Positions 1 through 8,250 of a stretch of DNA of 64,000 nucleotides are shown piece by piece. The translations under genes and the position numbers were made by a program. The notes below the pieces were generated by a model. It saw only the letters and a program-made list of their open reading frames with translations. It searched no databases and was not told where the DNA came from. The DNA comes from DUML01 sp050949905 (lineage in GTDB: Bacteria > Bacillota > Desulfitobacteriia > Desulfitobacteriales > Syntrophobotulaceae): contig JBMNGP010000015.1 of the NCBI GenBank assembly GCA_050949905.1, positions 1 to 64,000 on the forward strand. Direction: 5' to 3'. The stretch's first letter is position 1, and each line of letters opens with the position of its first letter.

Positions 1-244
1 ACACAAATTAAAGTCTGGGAGTTACCTAAAAGGCTAAATTTCACTGGGGTAAAATGGTAAAATACTTTAAAAAATAGATAATTCACATAACATTGATAAG
101 ATAGGCATAAATTAATCCTAATGCGGCTGTGCTTATATTTTTTAATCCATTCCCTACGATGATTGGCTGAGCAATTTGGTTCAGCTGGTGCTGCCGCAAA
201 GGAGCAAATTTAAGAGGAGGAAACTGACAGAAGCAAATTAGGAA
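1..244 (+). other. Leader region with paired sequences, upstream of lytic transglycosylase
   Basis: No gene is visible. The segment from about 121 to 205 could fold: TGCGGC near 122 pairs with GCCGCA near 198, enclosing a GGCTGA / TTCAGC hairpin. The 5' untranslated region of the next gene is therefore probably structured, which would suit a regulatory leader. I could not match it to a known riboswitch family such as the cyclic-dinucleotide riboswitches that sometimes precede cell-wall hydrolases. Confidence 0.3.
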
Positions 245-271
245 ATGAATATCCTTGAAGGAGGAAAGAAA

Positions 272-1027
272 GTGGTTAGAGAAGGAAGGCTTAGCCGTTT
301 CTTAGCTCTTGCCCTGGTAACAGTTGTTATTGCTGTTCAGGGTATAGCCATAGGAACAGCTGCCTTTGCCGACTACAGGGAAAAGGAGAAACAAACAGCA
401 GCTTATGTCGGGGAACCGGCCGAATCCCGAATCTATCAGCCAGTGAATTACAAGCCAGATAATCATAAAGCAGAGAAGTTTGATCAAGTAAAACACAAGC
501 AGGAGATTTTAGATCAAGGAAAACACAAGCAGGAGATTTTAGATAGGCTTGCCCAGGATTATAACGTTGAAAAAGAGTATATCTACTATATAGCTGAAAT
601 CGAAAATATGTTTAAGCTTGAACCCTATGAATTGTTGGCTCTTATTGCCCAAGAATCAAAGTTCGTACCCCAAACTAAAATGGATGGGGGGTCATATTCC
701 TACAACACAACCCAAATGAAGTTAGATACGGCCAAAACCGCCTATATGGCTATTACCGAATATTATCATCAAGATATTCCTGTTCCCACGCATGAACTCT
801 TGGCAGAAGATAAATACTACGCTGCTTTGCTGGCCGGGGGTTATTTAAAATATTTGCATGATACCTATCAAAATAAATATGAAGCCTATACCGCCTATCA
901 TCGGGGCATTGGAGGCAGGCTGGCTTATTATGCAAAAAACGGCCACTTTAAGTCTCCATATGCTCTGCAGGTCGCCGATCTGAGCACGGCGTTTGCCGGC
1001 GGAAAAACAAATCTCAAAGGTCAATAA
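272..1027 (+). CDS. Secreted lytic-transglycosylase-like (SLT domain) protein
   Basis: This is a probable peptidoglycan-cleaving enzyme acting outside the membrane. A positively charged start and hydrophobic stretch (LALALVTVVIAVQGIAIG) form a signal peptide or anchor. A short linker carries the repeat KHKQEILD twice, followed by an SLT-like domain from about residue 95 to the end. AQESKF supplies the likely catalytic Glu, followed by TTQMK and the AYHRGIGG segment typical of goose-lysozyme/SLT folds. I place the start at GTG 272 because a perfect AGGAGG lies 7 nt upstream; an in-frame ATG at 245 has only a weak site. The next gene is a paralogue, so a tandem duplication is likely. The target bond is inferred from the fold only. 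Confidence 0.7.
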   Translation: MVREGRLSRFLALALVTVVIAVQGIAIGTAAFADYREKEKQTAAYVGEPAESRIYQPVNYKPDNHKAEKFDQVKHKQEILDQGKHKQEILDRLAQDYNVEKEYIYYIAEIENMFKLEPYELLALIAQESKFVPQTKMDGGSYSYNTTQMKLDTAKTAYMAITEYYHQDIPVPTHELLAEDKYYAALLAGGYLKYLHDTYQNKYEAYTAYHRGIGGRLAYYAKNGHFKSPYALQVADLSTAFAGGKTNLKGQ

Positions 1028-1109
1028 GATAGCTCTTTAACATCTGGGCCAATTCATTGAACACAAGGGCAACCTATAAATAATAGTCTTTTCCCTGAAG
1101 GCAACAAGG

Positions 1110-1143
1110 AATCCTCATCTTTGAAGGTGAGGGTTCTTTCTTT
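1110..1143 (+). terminator. Rho-independent terminator
   Basis: AATCCTCATC (1110-1119) pairs, with two G-U pairs, with GGTGAGGGTT (1126-1135), and a T-rich run follows. It ends transcription of the first transglycosylase-like gene, so the paralogue downstream is probably transcribed separately. Confidence 0.7.
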
Positions 1144-1304
1144 ATGCCGAAAAAGGCTATGTATAAATTAACACAATATGGAAAAAATAGTAATAAGCTT
1201 AGCAAAACCTTTTGCCCTAAGCCCGCTTGCCCTTAAAGGAGTACAGTCGTTGTGTTTTTGAGGATTTGTGAATAAAAGGGCAGCTAATTAAGGAGGAAAT
1301 AAAA

Positions 1305-2192
1305 ATGTTCCCGGTAAGGGAAAGTAGCCGACATTTGGCCGTTGCTTTAGCGGCGTTGCTGATTACAACTGAGCTGGTTTTTCTGAGCATGATTATCTTA
1401 AAGCAGACCGGAATTGTTGTTCCCCAAGTCTGGACTCATGAGCCTATGGCTCCAGCAAGCCATCAAACAGGTTTGAAGGATAATTGGGAGCTTCTCATCC
1501 CCCAGGTAAACCCGGGAGATATTAAATCCGGTAAAACAGTCCAGTCCGTGCAGGAAAAAAGCGAATCCGCAGAAGAGAAGCAGGCTCACGTTGAGAACTT
1601 AACTGAAGAAGTAATACTGTCTGAGAAGGCAGAAATGATTGAAGAAGGCCATAGGATTGAAGAAGCTAGTCCTGTACAAGCAACTGCTAATGAAAAATTA
1701 AACAAATTGGCAGAACAGTACAATGCTGATCCTTACTATCTGGCTTATATTGTGGAAGTGGAAAAACAGTTTGGCTTGGATCCTTGTGAACTGTTAGCCA
1801 TAATTGCGCAAGAATCTGGCTTTAAGCCCCAAACCCATATGGATGGCGGGTCATTGTCGTACAGTACGACCCAAATGAAAATGCCCACAGCCAAAACAGC
1901 GCATATGGCCATTACCGAATACTATAAAATCGATATTCCTTATCCTACCCACGAGTTATTAAATAGTGACAAAAAGTATGCCGCGTTTTTAGCCGGAGGC
2001 TACCTGCGCTACCTGCATGATACCTATCAGGATAAATATGAATCCTATACGGCTTATAACTGGGGAATTGGCGGCCGGATGACCTTCTATAATAAAAACG
2101 GCCACTTTAAGTCTCCCTATGCTTTGAAAATTGCCGGTCTGACTGAGTCCTTCCGCCAATTGATTGGCTCAGAATATTACATTTTAAGCTAA
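1305..2192 (+). CDS. Secreted lytic-transglycosylase-like (SLT domain) protein, second paralogue
   Basis: This is a paralogue of the gene just upstream. It has an N-terminal membrane segment (ALAALLITTELVFLSMIIL), an acidic Glu/Lys-rich linker of about 100 residues, and an SLT-like domain from about residue 125. The domain has the same landmarks as its neighbour: AQESGF with the probable catalytic Glu, TTQMK, and AYNWGIGGR. The two domains are closely similar while the linkers differ completely, which points to duplication followed by linker divergence. A strong AAGGAGG lies 8 nt before the ATG. The role is likely cell-wall remodelling at the membrane surface; the substrate specificity cannot be read from sequence. 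Confidence 0.72.
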   Translation: MFPVRESSRHLAVALAALLITTELVFLSMIILKQTGIVVPQVWTHEPMAPASHQTGLKDNWELLIPQVNPGDIKSGKTVQSVQEKSESAEEKQAHVENLTEEVILSEKAEMIEEGHRIEEASPVQATANEKLNKLAEQYNADPYYLAYIVEVEKQFGLDPCELLAIIAQESGFKPQTHMDGGSLSYSTTQMKMPTAKTAHMAITEYYKIDIPYPTHELLNSDKKYAAFLAGGYLRYLHDTYQDKYESYTAYNWGIGGRMTFYNKNGHFKSPYALKIAGLTESFRQLIGSEYYILS

Positions 2193-2215
2193 TAATTTTG
2201 AAAATACGAAGTTTT

Positions 2216-2242
2216 AATTCCTCGCCGCGAGGAATTTTTTTT
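2216..2242 (+). terminator. Rho-independent terminator
   Basis: A perfect 9-bp stem AATTCCTCG (2216-2224) / CGAGGAATT (2228-2236) with a CCG loop runs into eight T residues. It closes the transglycosylase-like gene. Confidence 0.9.
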
Positions 2243-2404
2243 GATTAAATCATTATCTGGTAATAAAAGCTAAAATCCTCTATAATGGTAGCAAAATATT
2301 TCACTACTGGCAGCTGGCTTGACAAGAGGAAAGGGTTAGATACGGGAAAATAGCAATGGGCTGGTGTGGGAGATTTGAGGTGTTACTAAAAGGGGTAGGG
2401 TAAA

Positions 2405-3106
2405 TTGGATAAGGAAATAATTATTAGAGAAGTCAAGAATTCCTTTAGCTTCGCGCATGAAATGTCTTCTGAACAAATGGCTTGGTTTGCCCAATACTGC
2501 ACTATTGAAGAAGTACCGGCCGGCACGGTTCTCGTAGAGAGAATTGAAAGCTGTCCGGGTCTTTTGCTGATTATTTCCGGGGTTTTAAAAGTCTCGAAAA
2601 CCTCTGATGACGGCAGGGAAATAACAATTTACCGGATAGGCAAAGGCAGAACCTGTCCGCTTTCGGCCATTTGTATTCTCGGAGATCTGAAAGGTTATTT
2701 CGCCAGGGTAGTTGCTGAGGTTAGAACCAAAATTCTTTGGGTTTCCCGGGGCTTTGTTAATAAGTCCATGGTAGAATGTGAGCCCTTTTGGCGTTATCTT
2801 TTAGGGTGTATGGCTAACAGGTTGTATGAATCTATCCAAGTCGTTGATAATATCGCCTTTATCCCGGTAAAAAACCGCTTGGCTCAGATTTTGCTTCTCA
2901 ACAGCAGCTATGGCAAGCATCCGGTCTATACTACCCATGATGCTTTAGCCCGGGAATTGGGTACAGCTAGGGAGGTAGTGAGCCGGGAACTAAAAAATTT
3001 TGAAAGGGCGGGTTTGCTTTTCCTAGCCCGGGGATTAATTACAATTGAAAATGTCGGTGAACTAGAAATTTTGGCCGCCGGCAATAATTCTGGCAATAAT
3101 TATTAA
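2405..3106 (+). CDS. Crp/Fnr-family transcriptional regulator
   Basis: This is a cAMP-receptor-like regulator of 233 residues. An N-terminal cyclic-nucleotide-type beta-barrel (about 15-130, with GLLLIISGVLKVSK and DGREITIYRIGKG) is followed by a dimer helix. The C-terminal winged helix-turn-helix is at about 175-215 (THDALARELGTAREVVSREL). Several cysteines are scattered in the sensor domain (for example in SCPG, RTCPLSAIC and ECEPFW), but they do not form the canonical FNR iron-sulfur arrangement, so the ligand is unknown. The start is TTG 2405 behind a GGGGTAGGG-type ribosome site. A TATAAT at 2281 may be its -10 box. Its position directly before the molybdopterin oxidoreductase locus suggests it controls that locus. 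Confidence 0.85.
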   Translation: MDKEIIIREVKNSFSFAHEMSSEQMAWFAQYCTIEEVPAGTVLVERIESCPGLLLIISGVLKVSKTSDDGREITIYRIGKGRTCPLSAICILGDLKGYFARVVAEVRTKILWVSRGFVNKSMVECEPFWRYLLGCMANRLYESIQVVDNIAFIPVKNRLAQILLLNSSYGKHPVYTTHDALARELGTAREVVSRELKNFERAGLLFLARGLITIENVGELEILAAGNNSGNNY

Positions 3107-3152
3107 AGACTTAAATTGTACTGTTCCAATTTATGATAATTCGCAGGTTAAG

Positions 3153-3180
3153 GATTCGGATTTATGCCGGGTCTTTTTTT
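3153..3180 (+). terminator. Rho-independent terminator
   Basis: GATTCGG (3153-3159) pairs with CCGGGTC (3167-3173), with G-T pairs allowed, and a run of seven T follows. It separates the regulator gene from the operon downstream. Confidence 0.75.
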
Positions 3181-3253
3181 CTTTGCCTCCAATAATTTTA
3201 GCGGAAAGGTACTTAAGTCACAGAAAACTGCTGATAGAAATGATAAGATAATA

Positions 3254-3267
3254 TTACAATTTTGTAA
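3254..3267 (+). promoter_or_regulatory. Candidate FNR/CprK-type operator
   Basis: TTACA-ATTT-TGTAA is a 14-bp site with perfect 5-bp inverted arms and a 4-bp spacer. That is the spacing of FNR (TTGAT-N4-ATCAA) and CprK boxes. It lies about 150 bp before the rhodanese lipoprotein that starts the sulfur locus and downstream of a Crp/Fnr gene. Binding is inferred from layout, not shown. Confidence 0.45.
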
Positions 3268-3402
3268 AATATTTCACAAGATCAGCAGCACCATTTTTCG
3301 AATTTTCTAACATCTCCGTTGTCAAATTGTCATACGGAGTGCTGTTTATTTTAAAGATTTCTAAGTTATCTTCAACTGACAATAATTTCGAGGAGGATGG
3401 AA

Positions 3403-4551
3403 ATGAGGATGGAAATGAAGAAGGCTAGGATTTTGTTATGGCTTATCCTGCCGGCAGTATTGTGTGCAGTGCTGCTGGCCGGTTGTGCTCAGGTCGCACC
3501 GACAGCTAGCGTTAGTCAGAATCCGAGTGACCTACCTTTAACAGACCAGTTTGCAGCAATTCGCCAGGCGGCGGATGCTTATCTTTCCGGCAAACAAGTT
3601 GAGCCGATCACAGCAGAAGAATTATATGCAGAATATGTTAAGGGGAGAAATGCCCAATATATTCTAGTGGATATCAGAGCAAGGGAGGACTTTGTCAGTG
3701 GTAATATTCGGGGGTCGCTCAATATTCCTTATGCTCTGACAGCTGATATTAAAAAATTAGCAAACCTGCCCAAGGATAAAACCTTAGTGGTAATTGATTA
3801 CAACGGGCATTGGGCAGCTCAAACAGCTGTGACTTGGAATATGCTCGGCTATCAAGCAGTCCCTTTACAGTTCGGAATGCAAAGCTGGAGCAAAGATCCG
3901 GCAGCTTGCGGTTATGAGGTTTTCCCCTCGGAGCCTTTGCACAAGCCATTGGTCTCAGCCACTGCCGAGCGAGCCCAATATAGCTTGCCTGAGCTGAAAA
4001 TGCCGGAAGGCGAAGTAAAGGAACTGATCAGAAAGTTGACTGTTACATATCTGGACAGAAATTATAAAGGCTTTGTAGAGGCCGGAGACTTAATGGCCGT
4101 TTTAGACGGTGGTTCCGCTACGCAGGAATATTATCTGGTAGATGTCCGTCAGCCTCAACATTACCAAGCAGGTCATCTGCCAAGCTCAATCAATATTCCT
4201 CTGGCGGGACTGGCGAAAGCAGAAAGCCTGCAAAGTTTACCACAGGATAAAAGGATTGTGCTGGTGGGCTATGACGGGTTGGATGCCAGTCAAGGAGCAA
4301 GAATTCTGGTTACTTTAGGTTATAATGCCGTGGCTTTAAAATACGGCCTAAGCTATTGGAGCGGGGAGGAAAAGGTTACCGGTATTAAGCCTATCCGCAG
4401 TTTAGTTAAGGAATGTCCTGCAGAGTCTGTTGTTCTAAACGCTGAGAACGTTGGCGACGGAGAGCAATTGAGGTTACCGGCAGGGGATTGTTACCGGTTA
4501 ACACCGCTTAACTATCTGGCACCCAGCACCGGACCGGCCGGGTGTGGTTGA
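3403..4551 (+). CDS. Double rhodanese-domain lipoprotein without catalytic cysteines
   Basis: This is an exported lipoprotein, with a hydrophobic leader ending in the lipobox LLAGC. Two rhodanese-like domains follow (about 70-185 and 215-330). Both keep the structural signatures (LVDIRAREDF...NIPY and LVDVRQPQHYQAGHLPSSINIP). In both, the active-site loop that normally begins with Cys is replaced (VVIDYNGHW and VLVGYDGLD), so sulfurtransferase activity is unlikely; a sulfane-sulfur binding or scaffolding role is possible. AGGAGG at 3391-3396 overlaps the first possible ATG (3397), so ATG 3403 or 3415 is the better start. It precedes the PsrA/PhsA-like operon and mirrors a Cys-containing double rhodanese after that operon. 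Confidence 0.8.
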   Translation: MRMEMKKARILLWLILPAVLCAVLLAGCAQVAPTASVSQNPSDLPLTDQFAAIRQAADAYLSGKQVEPITAEELYAEYVKGRNAQYILVDIRAREDFVSGNIRGSLNIPYALTADIKKLANLPKDKTLVVIDYNGHWAAQTAVTWNMLGYQAVPLQFGMQSWSKDPAACGYEVFPSEPLHKPLVSATAERAQYSLPELKMPEGEVKELIRKLTVTYLDRNYKGFVEAGDLMAVLDGGSATQEYYLVDVRQPQHYQAGHLPSSINIPLAGLAKAESLQSLPQDKRIVLVGYDGLDASQGARILVTLGYNAVALKYGLSYWSGEEKVTGIKPIRSLVKECPAESVVLNAENVGDGEQLRLPAGDCYRLTPLNYLAPSTGPAGCG

Positions 4552-4599
4552 TAAACATTTTCGGATACAAGTAGGCAATGATTAGCCAGTTATATTTAC

Positions 4600-4636
4600 G
4601 AAAGCAAGAAAGTAAGAAAGCAAGAAAGCAAAAAAG
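4600..4636 (+). repeat. Purine-rich AAGAAAGY short tandem repeat
   Basis: About four copies of an 8-nt AAGAAAGC/T unit lie in the gap between the rhodanese gene and the molybdopterin subunit gene, just before its AAGGAGGA ribosome site. No stem or promoter is visible. Low-complexity slippage is the simplest explanation. Confidence 0.6.
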
Positions 4637-4666
4637 AAAAAATGGAGTAAAGGAGGATAAGAAATA

Positions 4667-6871
4667 ATGCCGAGTATTTCCAGGCGTTCCTTCCTGAAAA
4701 TTGCTGCTGCCACAGGGGCAGCGACAACTCTGCCTCTTGGGCTGGTGCTAGATTTTAAGGCTTTTGCCGAGGAGATTCAGGCCGGGGAAGTTACCCGTGT
4801 TCCTTCCTTATGTAATGGTTGCTCCAGTTACTGTGGAGTATGGGCTTATGTCAAAAACGGCAGGCTCTGGAAAATAGAAGGAAACGCTGTCCATATGAAA
4901 TCCTTGGGGAAACTATGTGCCCGCGGGCACGGAGTTGCCTATAACGTCTATGATCCGGGCAGGGTTCCCCAGCCTATGAAGCGCGTCGGGGATAAAGACT
5001 TTAAACCTTTGACCTGGGAAGAGGCTTTTGCGGAAATAGGGTCTAAGCTGAAGCAAATTGTCGAGGAGCACGGCGGGGATAAAGTTGCTTGGGCCTGCCA
5101 CGGAGGGAAAGAAAGTTATGCTCAGAAGTTCCTAGATGTCCTGGGTTCCGATAATTATATTACCCATTACGCCACCTGTTTTTCAGCTAAGACCAACATT
5201 TGGGAGAAAATGTGCGGCGGGATGTTTAATCCTGATTTTGACCGGGCCAAGTATATGCTTTTTGTCGGGCGCAATTATGCCGGCGGGATTATTCCGGCGG
5301 CTATGAAAAGGATTACTGAGGCCAAGGCCAAAGGAGCTAAGCTGGTTGTGGTTGATCCCCGGTTCTGTGAACTGGCTACAATAGCCGATGAATGGATTCC
5401 CATCCGGCCGGGGACTGATTTGGCCTTGTTTTTAGGAATTGCGCATACCTTGGTGACGGAAAACCTTTACAATCAGGAATTTGTGGAAAAGTATACTTAT
5501 GGCTTTGATGAATTTTGGATGTACAATAAAGACTTCAGTGCGGAAAAGGCTGCTGAGATAACCGGGATTGCCGCGGCTAAAATTAAGGAGTTGGCCAGAG
5601 ATTTAGCTCAACATGCTCCTCAGGCCTTTCTTGACCCAGGGTATAAAGGACTGCACTGTCATTACCAAAATTCCAATGAAACAGCCATGCTGAATGTAAT
5701 CATTAATGCCCTTTTAGGCAACTTCTGGCAGGAAGGCGGGCTCTTCCCGGCTGCCGGCACAACCTTCGGCCAGCCGGAAGAGACTTATTTTGGCCCTAAA
5801 GCTGCCAAAGCTTCCCGAGCAGATGGGGCCGGAGTGTCCGGCGAGTATCCCCTAGTCGAACCGAGCCGAGGCATTCCGCAAAGGCTGCCGGACTTAATAG
5901 AAAAAGGCCGACTGAAAGCTCTCTTCTTTTACTCTTATAATCCCCTGCGTTCGGCGCCGGATCCGGAATATCAGAAAAAGATAAAAAATGCCGACTTGGT
6001 GGTGAGCATTCCTTACGACTGGAATGAAACTTCTTTCTATGCCGCTCATTATATCTTGCCGGAATGCCATTATTTGGAGCGGACGGAACATCCGAAGGTT
6101 ATTAACGGCAACATTTACTGGCCCGCGGCGCAAATTGCCACCAGATTTAAAGCTCTGGAGGCAGCCACCAGCAGTTTGCCGCTCTTAGATATTCTCAAAG
6201 GAATAACCACTGCCTGCGGAATTGCCAACCTTTATGGTTTTACAATTGAAGAAGAATTGGAGGCTGCTTTGGGCCCGCATGGCCTTACCCCCGCAGAGCT
6301 TAGGGAAAAAGGCTGTATTGAGTTGCTGCCAACTGTCCTGCCTAAAAATGAGGGGCTTTCTTTCAATACTTTTACCACTAAGATTGAATTTTCCCTCGGA
6401 GCCTGGAAAAGAGAAGGTTATTTGGGAGTACCAACTTGGGTGCCACCGCTTACGGAGCCTAAGGCCGCCAATGAGTTTCGCTTGATAAACGGCAAGCAGC
6501 CCTGGCATTCTCATATCATGACCACTAATAATCCTTATTTAATGGCTATAACGGAAGAGAAAAAAGGCACTTATATGTGGATGAATGCCGCAAGAGCCAA
6601 AGCTTTAGATATTTTCGAAGGCGACTGGGTAACGGTCAAAAGTGAAATAGCTTCCAAGGCAGTACAAGTACACGTCACTAAAGGTTTGCATCCGGAGTGC
6701 GTCTGGCTGCCGGCGACTTACGGAACTTTTTCCGAAAAACTAAGCATAGGCTGGGGACGGGGTGTTAATTATAACGACTTTATCCCTGCCCGGGTGGATG
6801 AGAAAACCGGCCACGTGTTGTGCCAGGAATGTATAGTAACTATTACGAAGGGAGGCAGAGCCGATGCCTAA
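4667..6871 (+). CDS. Tat-exported molybdopterin oxidoreductase, PsrA/PhsA-like catalytic subunit
   Basis: This is the catalytic subunit of a respiratory complex-iron-sulfur molybdoenzyme, likely reducing a sulfur compound (polysulfide, thiosulfate or tetrathionate) outside the membrane. The N-terminus carries a twin-arginine signal (SRRSFLKIAAATGAA). A [4Fe-4S] motif follows at about residues 49-87 (CNGCSSYC ... KLCARG), then the molybdopterin domains. The likely Mo ligand is the Cys in HYATCFSAK; there is no selenocysteine codon at this site. The C-terminal dinucleotide-binding domain contains PWHSHIMTTNNPY. The length, 734 residues, is usual for the family. It starts behind AAGGAGG and overlaps the ferredoxin gene by 8 nt. 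Flanking rhodaneses support a sulfur substrate, but this is inference; related enzymes use other oxyanions. Confidence 0.85.
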   Translation: MPSISRRSFLKIAAATGAATTLPLGLVLDFKAFAEEIQAGEVTRVPSLCNGCSSYCGVWAYVKNGRLWKIEGNAVHMKSLGKLCARGHGVAYNVYDPGRVPQPMKRVGDKDFKPLTWEEAFAEIGSKLKQIVEEHGGDKVAWACHGGKESYAQKFLDVLGSDNYITHYATCFSAKTNIWEKMCGGMFNPDFDRAKYMLFVGRNYAGGIIPAAMKRITEAKAKGAKLVVVDPRFCELATIADEWIPIRPGTDLALFLGIAHTLVTENLYNQEFVEKYTYGFDEFWMYNKDFSAEKAAEITGIAAAKIKELARDLAQHAPQAFLDPGYKGLHCHYQNSNETAMLNVIINALLGNFWQEGGLFPAAGTTFGQPEETYFGPKAAKASRADGAGVSGEYPLVEPSRGIPQRLPDLIEKGRLKALFFYSYNPLRSAPDPEYQKKIKNADLVVSIPYDWNETSFYAAHYILPECHYLERTEHPKVINGNIYWPAAQIATRFKALEAATSSLPLLDILKGITTACGIANLYGFTIEEELEAALGPHGLTPAELREKGCIELLPTVLPKNEGLSFNTFTTKIEFSLGAWKREGYLGVPTWVPPLTEPKAANEFRLINGKQPWHSHIMTTNNPYLMAITEEKKGTYMWMNAARAKALDIFEGDWVTVKSEIASKAVQVHVTKGLHPECVWLPATYGTFSEKLSIGWGRGVNYNDFIPARVDEKTGHVLCQECIVTITKGGRADA

Positions 6872-7556
6872 ATACGGCATGTTACTAGACCCTAATAAGT
6901 GTACAGGCTGCAATGCCTGCCGGATAGCTTGTCAGATGCAGTGGTCTTTGCCTCCGCACCTGCACTATAATCGCTTGGAAGAACATCTGAAAGGCAGTTA
7001 CCCGGACTTAAGGAGAGTAATAGTCCCGCTGCAGTGTCAGCATTGTGAGGATCCGCCCTGTCAGGAAGTTTGTCCTACTCAGGCCACCTACAAACGGGAA
7101 GATGGCATTGTGATGGTAGATGCCGAGAAATGTATTGGCTGTAAATACTGCTTAACAGCTTGCCCTTACGAGGCGCGAGTTATCGATGAACAGGGAATCG
7201 CCCGGAAGTGCAGCTTTTGCGCGAAGTATGTTGCTCAGGGAGCTCTACCGGCTTGTGTTGCCACTTGTATGTGTGAAGTGAGAATTTTTGGTGATTTATC
7301 GGATCCCAAGAGCGAGATTTCCCGGCAGATAGCTAAGCCTAACGTTCGCCGGATTGAAGGTACAAGTATGTATTATGTTGTACCGGAGAAGGCGGATGCC
7401 GCTGTTTTGCCTCAGGCATTAATAAGTCCGCTTCACGTGGGGATTTATAAAAAAGTTGCCCAGCCTGCCGGTAAAGCAGTAATGGGGTTGGCTGCGGCGG
7501 CGGTTCTTGGGGCTGTGGTAGTAAATACCGTCAAAGGAGGGAAAAACAATGAGTAA
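6864..7556 (+). CDS. Four-cluster ferredoxin electron-transfer subunit (PsrB/PhsB-like)
   Basis: This is the iron-sulfur subunit that passes electrons between the membrane cytochrome and the molybdopterin subunit. Four cysteine groups for four [4Fe-4S] clusters are visible: CTGCNACRIAC near residue 13, CQHCEDPPCQEVC near 60, CIGCKYCLTAC near 90, and CSFCAKYV...CVATC near 120-140. An unusual C-terminal extension ends in a hydrophobic helix (AVMGLAAAAVLGAVVV, about 205-222) followed by KGGKNNE, which could anchor the subunit in the membrane. It overlaps the catalytic gene upstream and the cytochrome gene downstream by 8 nt each, so the genes are tightly coupled. Confidence 0.88.
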   Translation: MPKYGMLLDPNKCTGCNACRIACQMQWSLPPHLHYNRLEEHLKGSYPDLRRVIVPLQCQHCEDPPCQEVCPTQATYKREDGIVMVDAEKCIGCKYCLTACPYEARVIDEQGIARKCSFCAKYVAQGALPACVATCMCEVRIFGDLSDPKSEISRQIAKPNVRRIEGTSMYYVVPEKADAAVLPQALISPLHVGIYKKVAQPAGKAVMGLAAAAVLGAVVVNTVKGGKNNE

Positions 7557-8250
7557 GGAAAAATCGCGGGCGACAATTTTGCGCTTTAGTTTAGCTTCCC
7601 GCCTTGGCCATGGTATTCATGCCCTGTGTTTCTTCATCCTTCTCCTTACCGGCTCGGCTTTAGTCTTTCGGGGTTTCGGCGCTCTTTTAGGTCCGGGGGG
7701 TTTAAGAATATTCTCTCATATCCATCATCTCTTTGCCGTAATTTTTACCTTTGTGCCGGTAATAATTCTAGTGTTCTTTTCCTGGGAAAATACCAAGCGC
7801 TGGCTTTACGACATCACTCATTGGGGCAGGAACGATATAGAGTTCGTTAAGTCTTTTCCCAAGACCTTCTTTGGCCTTAAGGCGGATACTCCCAAACAGG
7901 GTAGGTTCAACGGGGGTGAAAAGATTAATTCTTTGTTACAGATTGTAGGCTGCGCCGTTCTTATTATTACCGGCTGGATCATGCTCATAGGCTCTTCTTC
8001 ACCGGCCGTCCTGGCCTGGGCTCGGATTATCCATTCCTTTGCGGCTTTAGGTTGCGGCGCGGTTATTCTAGCCCATGCTTTTCTGGCTTTACTCCATCCG
8101 GGCTCGAAGGAGAGTATCAAAGGAATGCTGGGAGGCTATGTTTCCAGGGAATGGGCTTACGACCACCATGCTCTTTGGGTAGAAGAAGTTGAAGGCGGAA
8201 AGCAAGTTCAAACTAAGGCCCAGACTTCGGAAAGGACCATCAATGCTTAA
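7549..8250 (+). CDS. Membrane cytochrome b subunit of molybdoenzyme complex
   Basis: This is a membrane anchor and quinol-oxidising subunit of the cytochrome b561 / formate-dehydrogenase-gamma type. Four hydrophobic helices are visible (about 15-35, 55-75, 128-148, 155-180). Histidines suited to haem b ligation occur in RLGHGIHALC, HIHHLF, IIHSF and AHAFLALLH. It would pass electrons from menaquinol to the ferredoxin subunit. It overlaps the ferredoxin gene by 8 nt, and its stop codon lies inside the start of the TorD-like gene (ATGCTTAA), a sign of translational coupling. The substrate assignment depends on the partner catalytic subunit. Confidence 0.8.
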   Translation: MSKEKSRATILRFSLASRLGHGIHALCFFILLLTGSALVFRGFGALLGPGGLRIFSHIHHLFAVIFTFVPVIILVFFSWENTKRWLYDITHWGRNDIEFVKSFPKTFFGLKADTPKQGRFNGGEKINSLLQIVGCAVLIITGWIMLIGSSSPAVLAWARIIHSFAALGCGAVILAHAFLALLHPGSKESIKGMLGGYVSREWAYDHHALWVEEVEGGKQVQTKAQTSERTINA

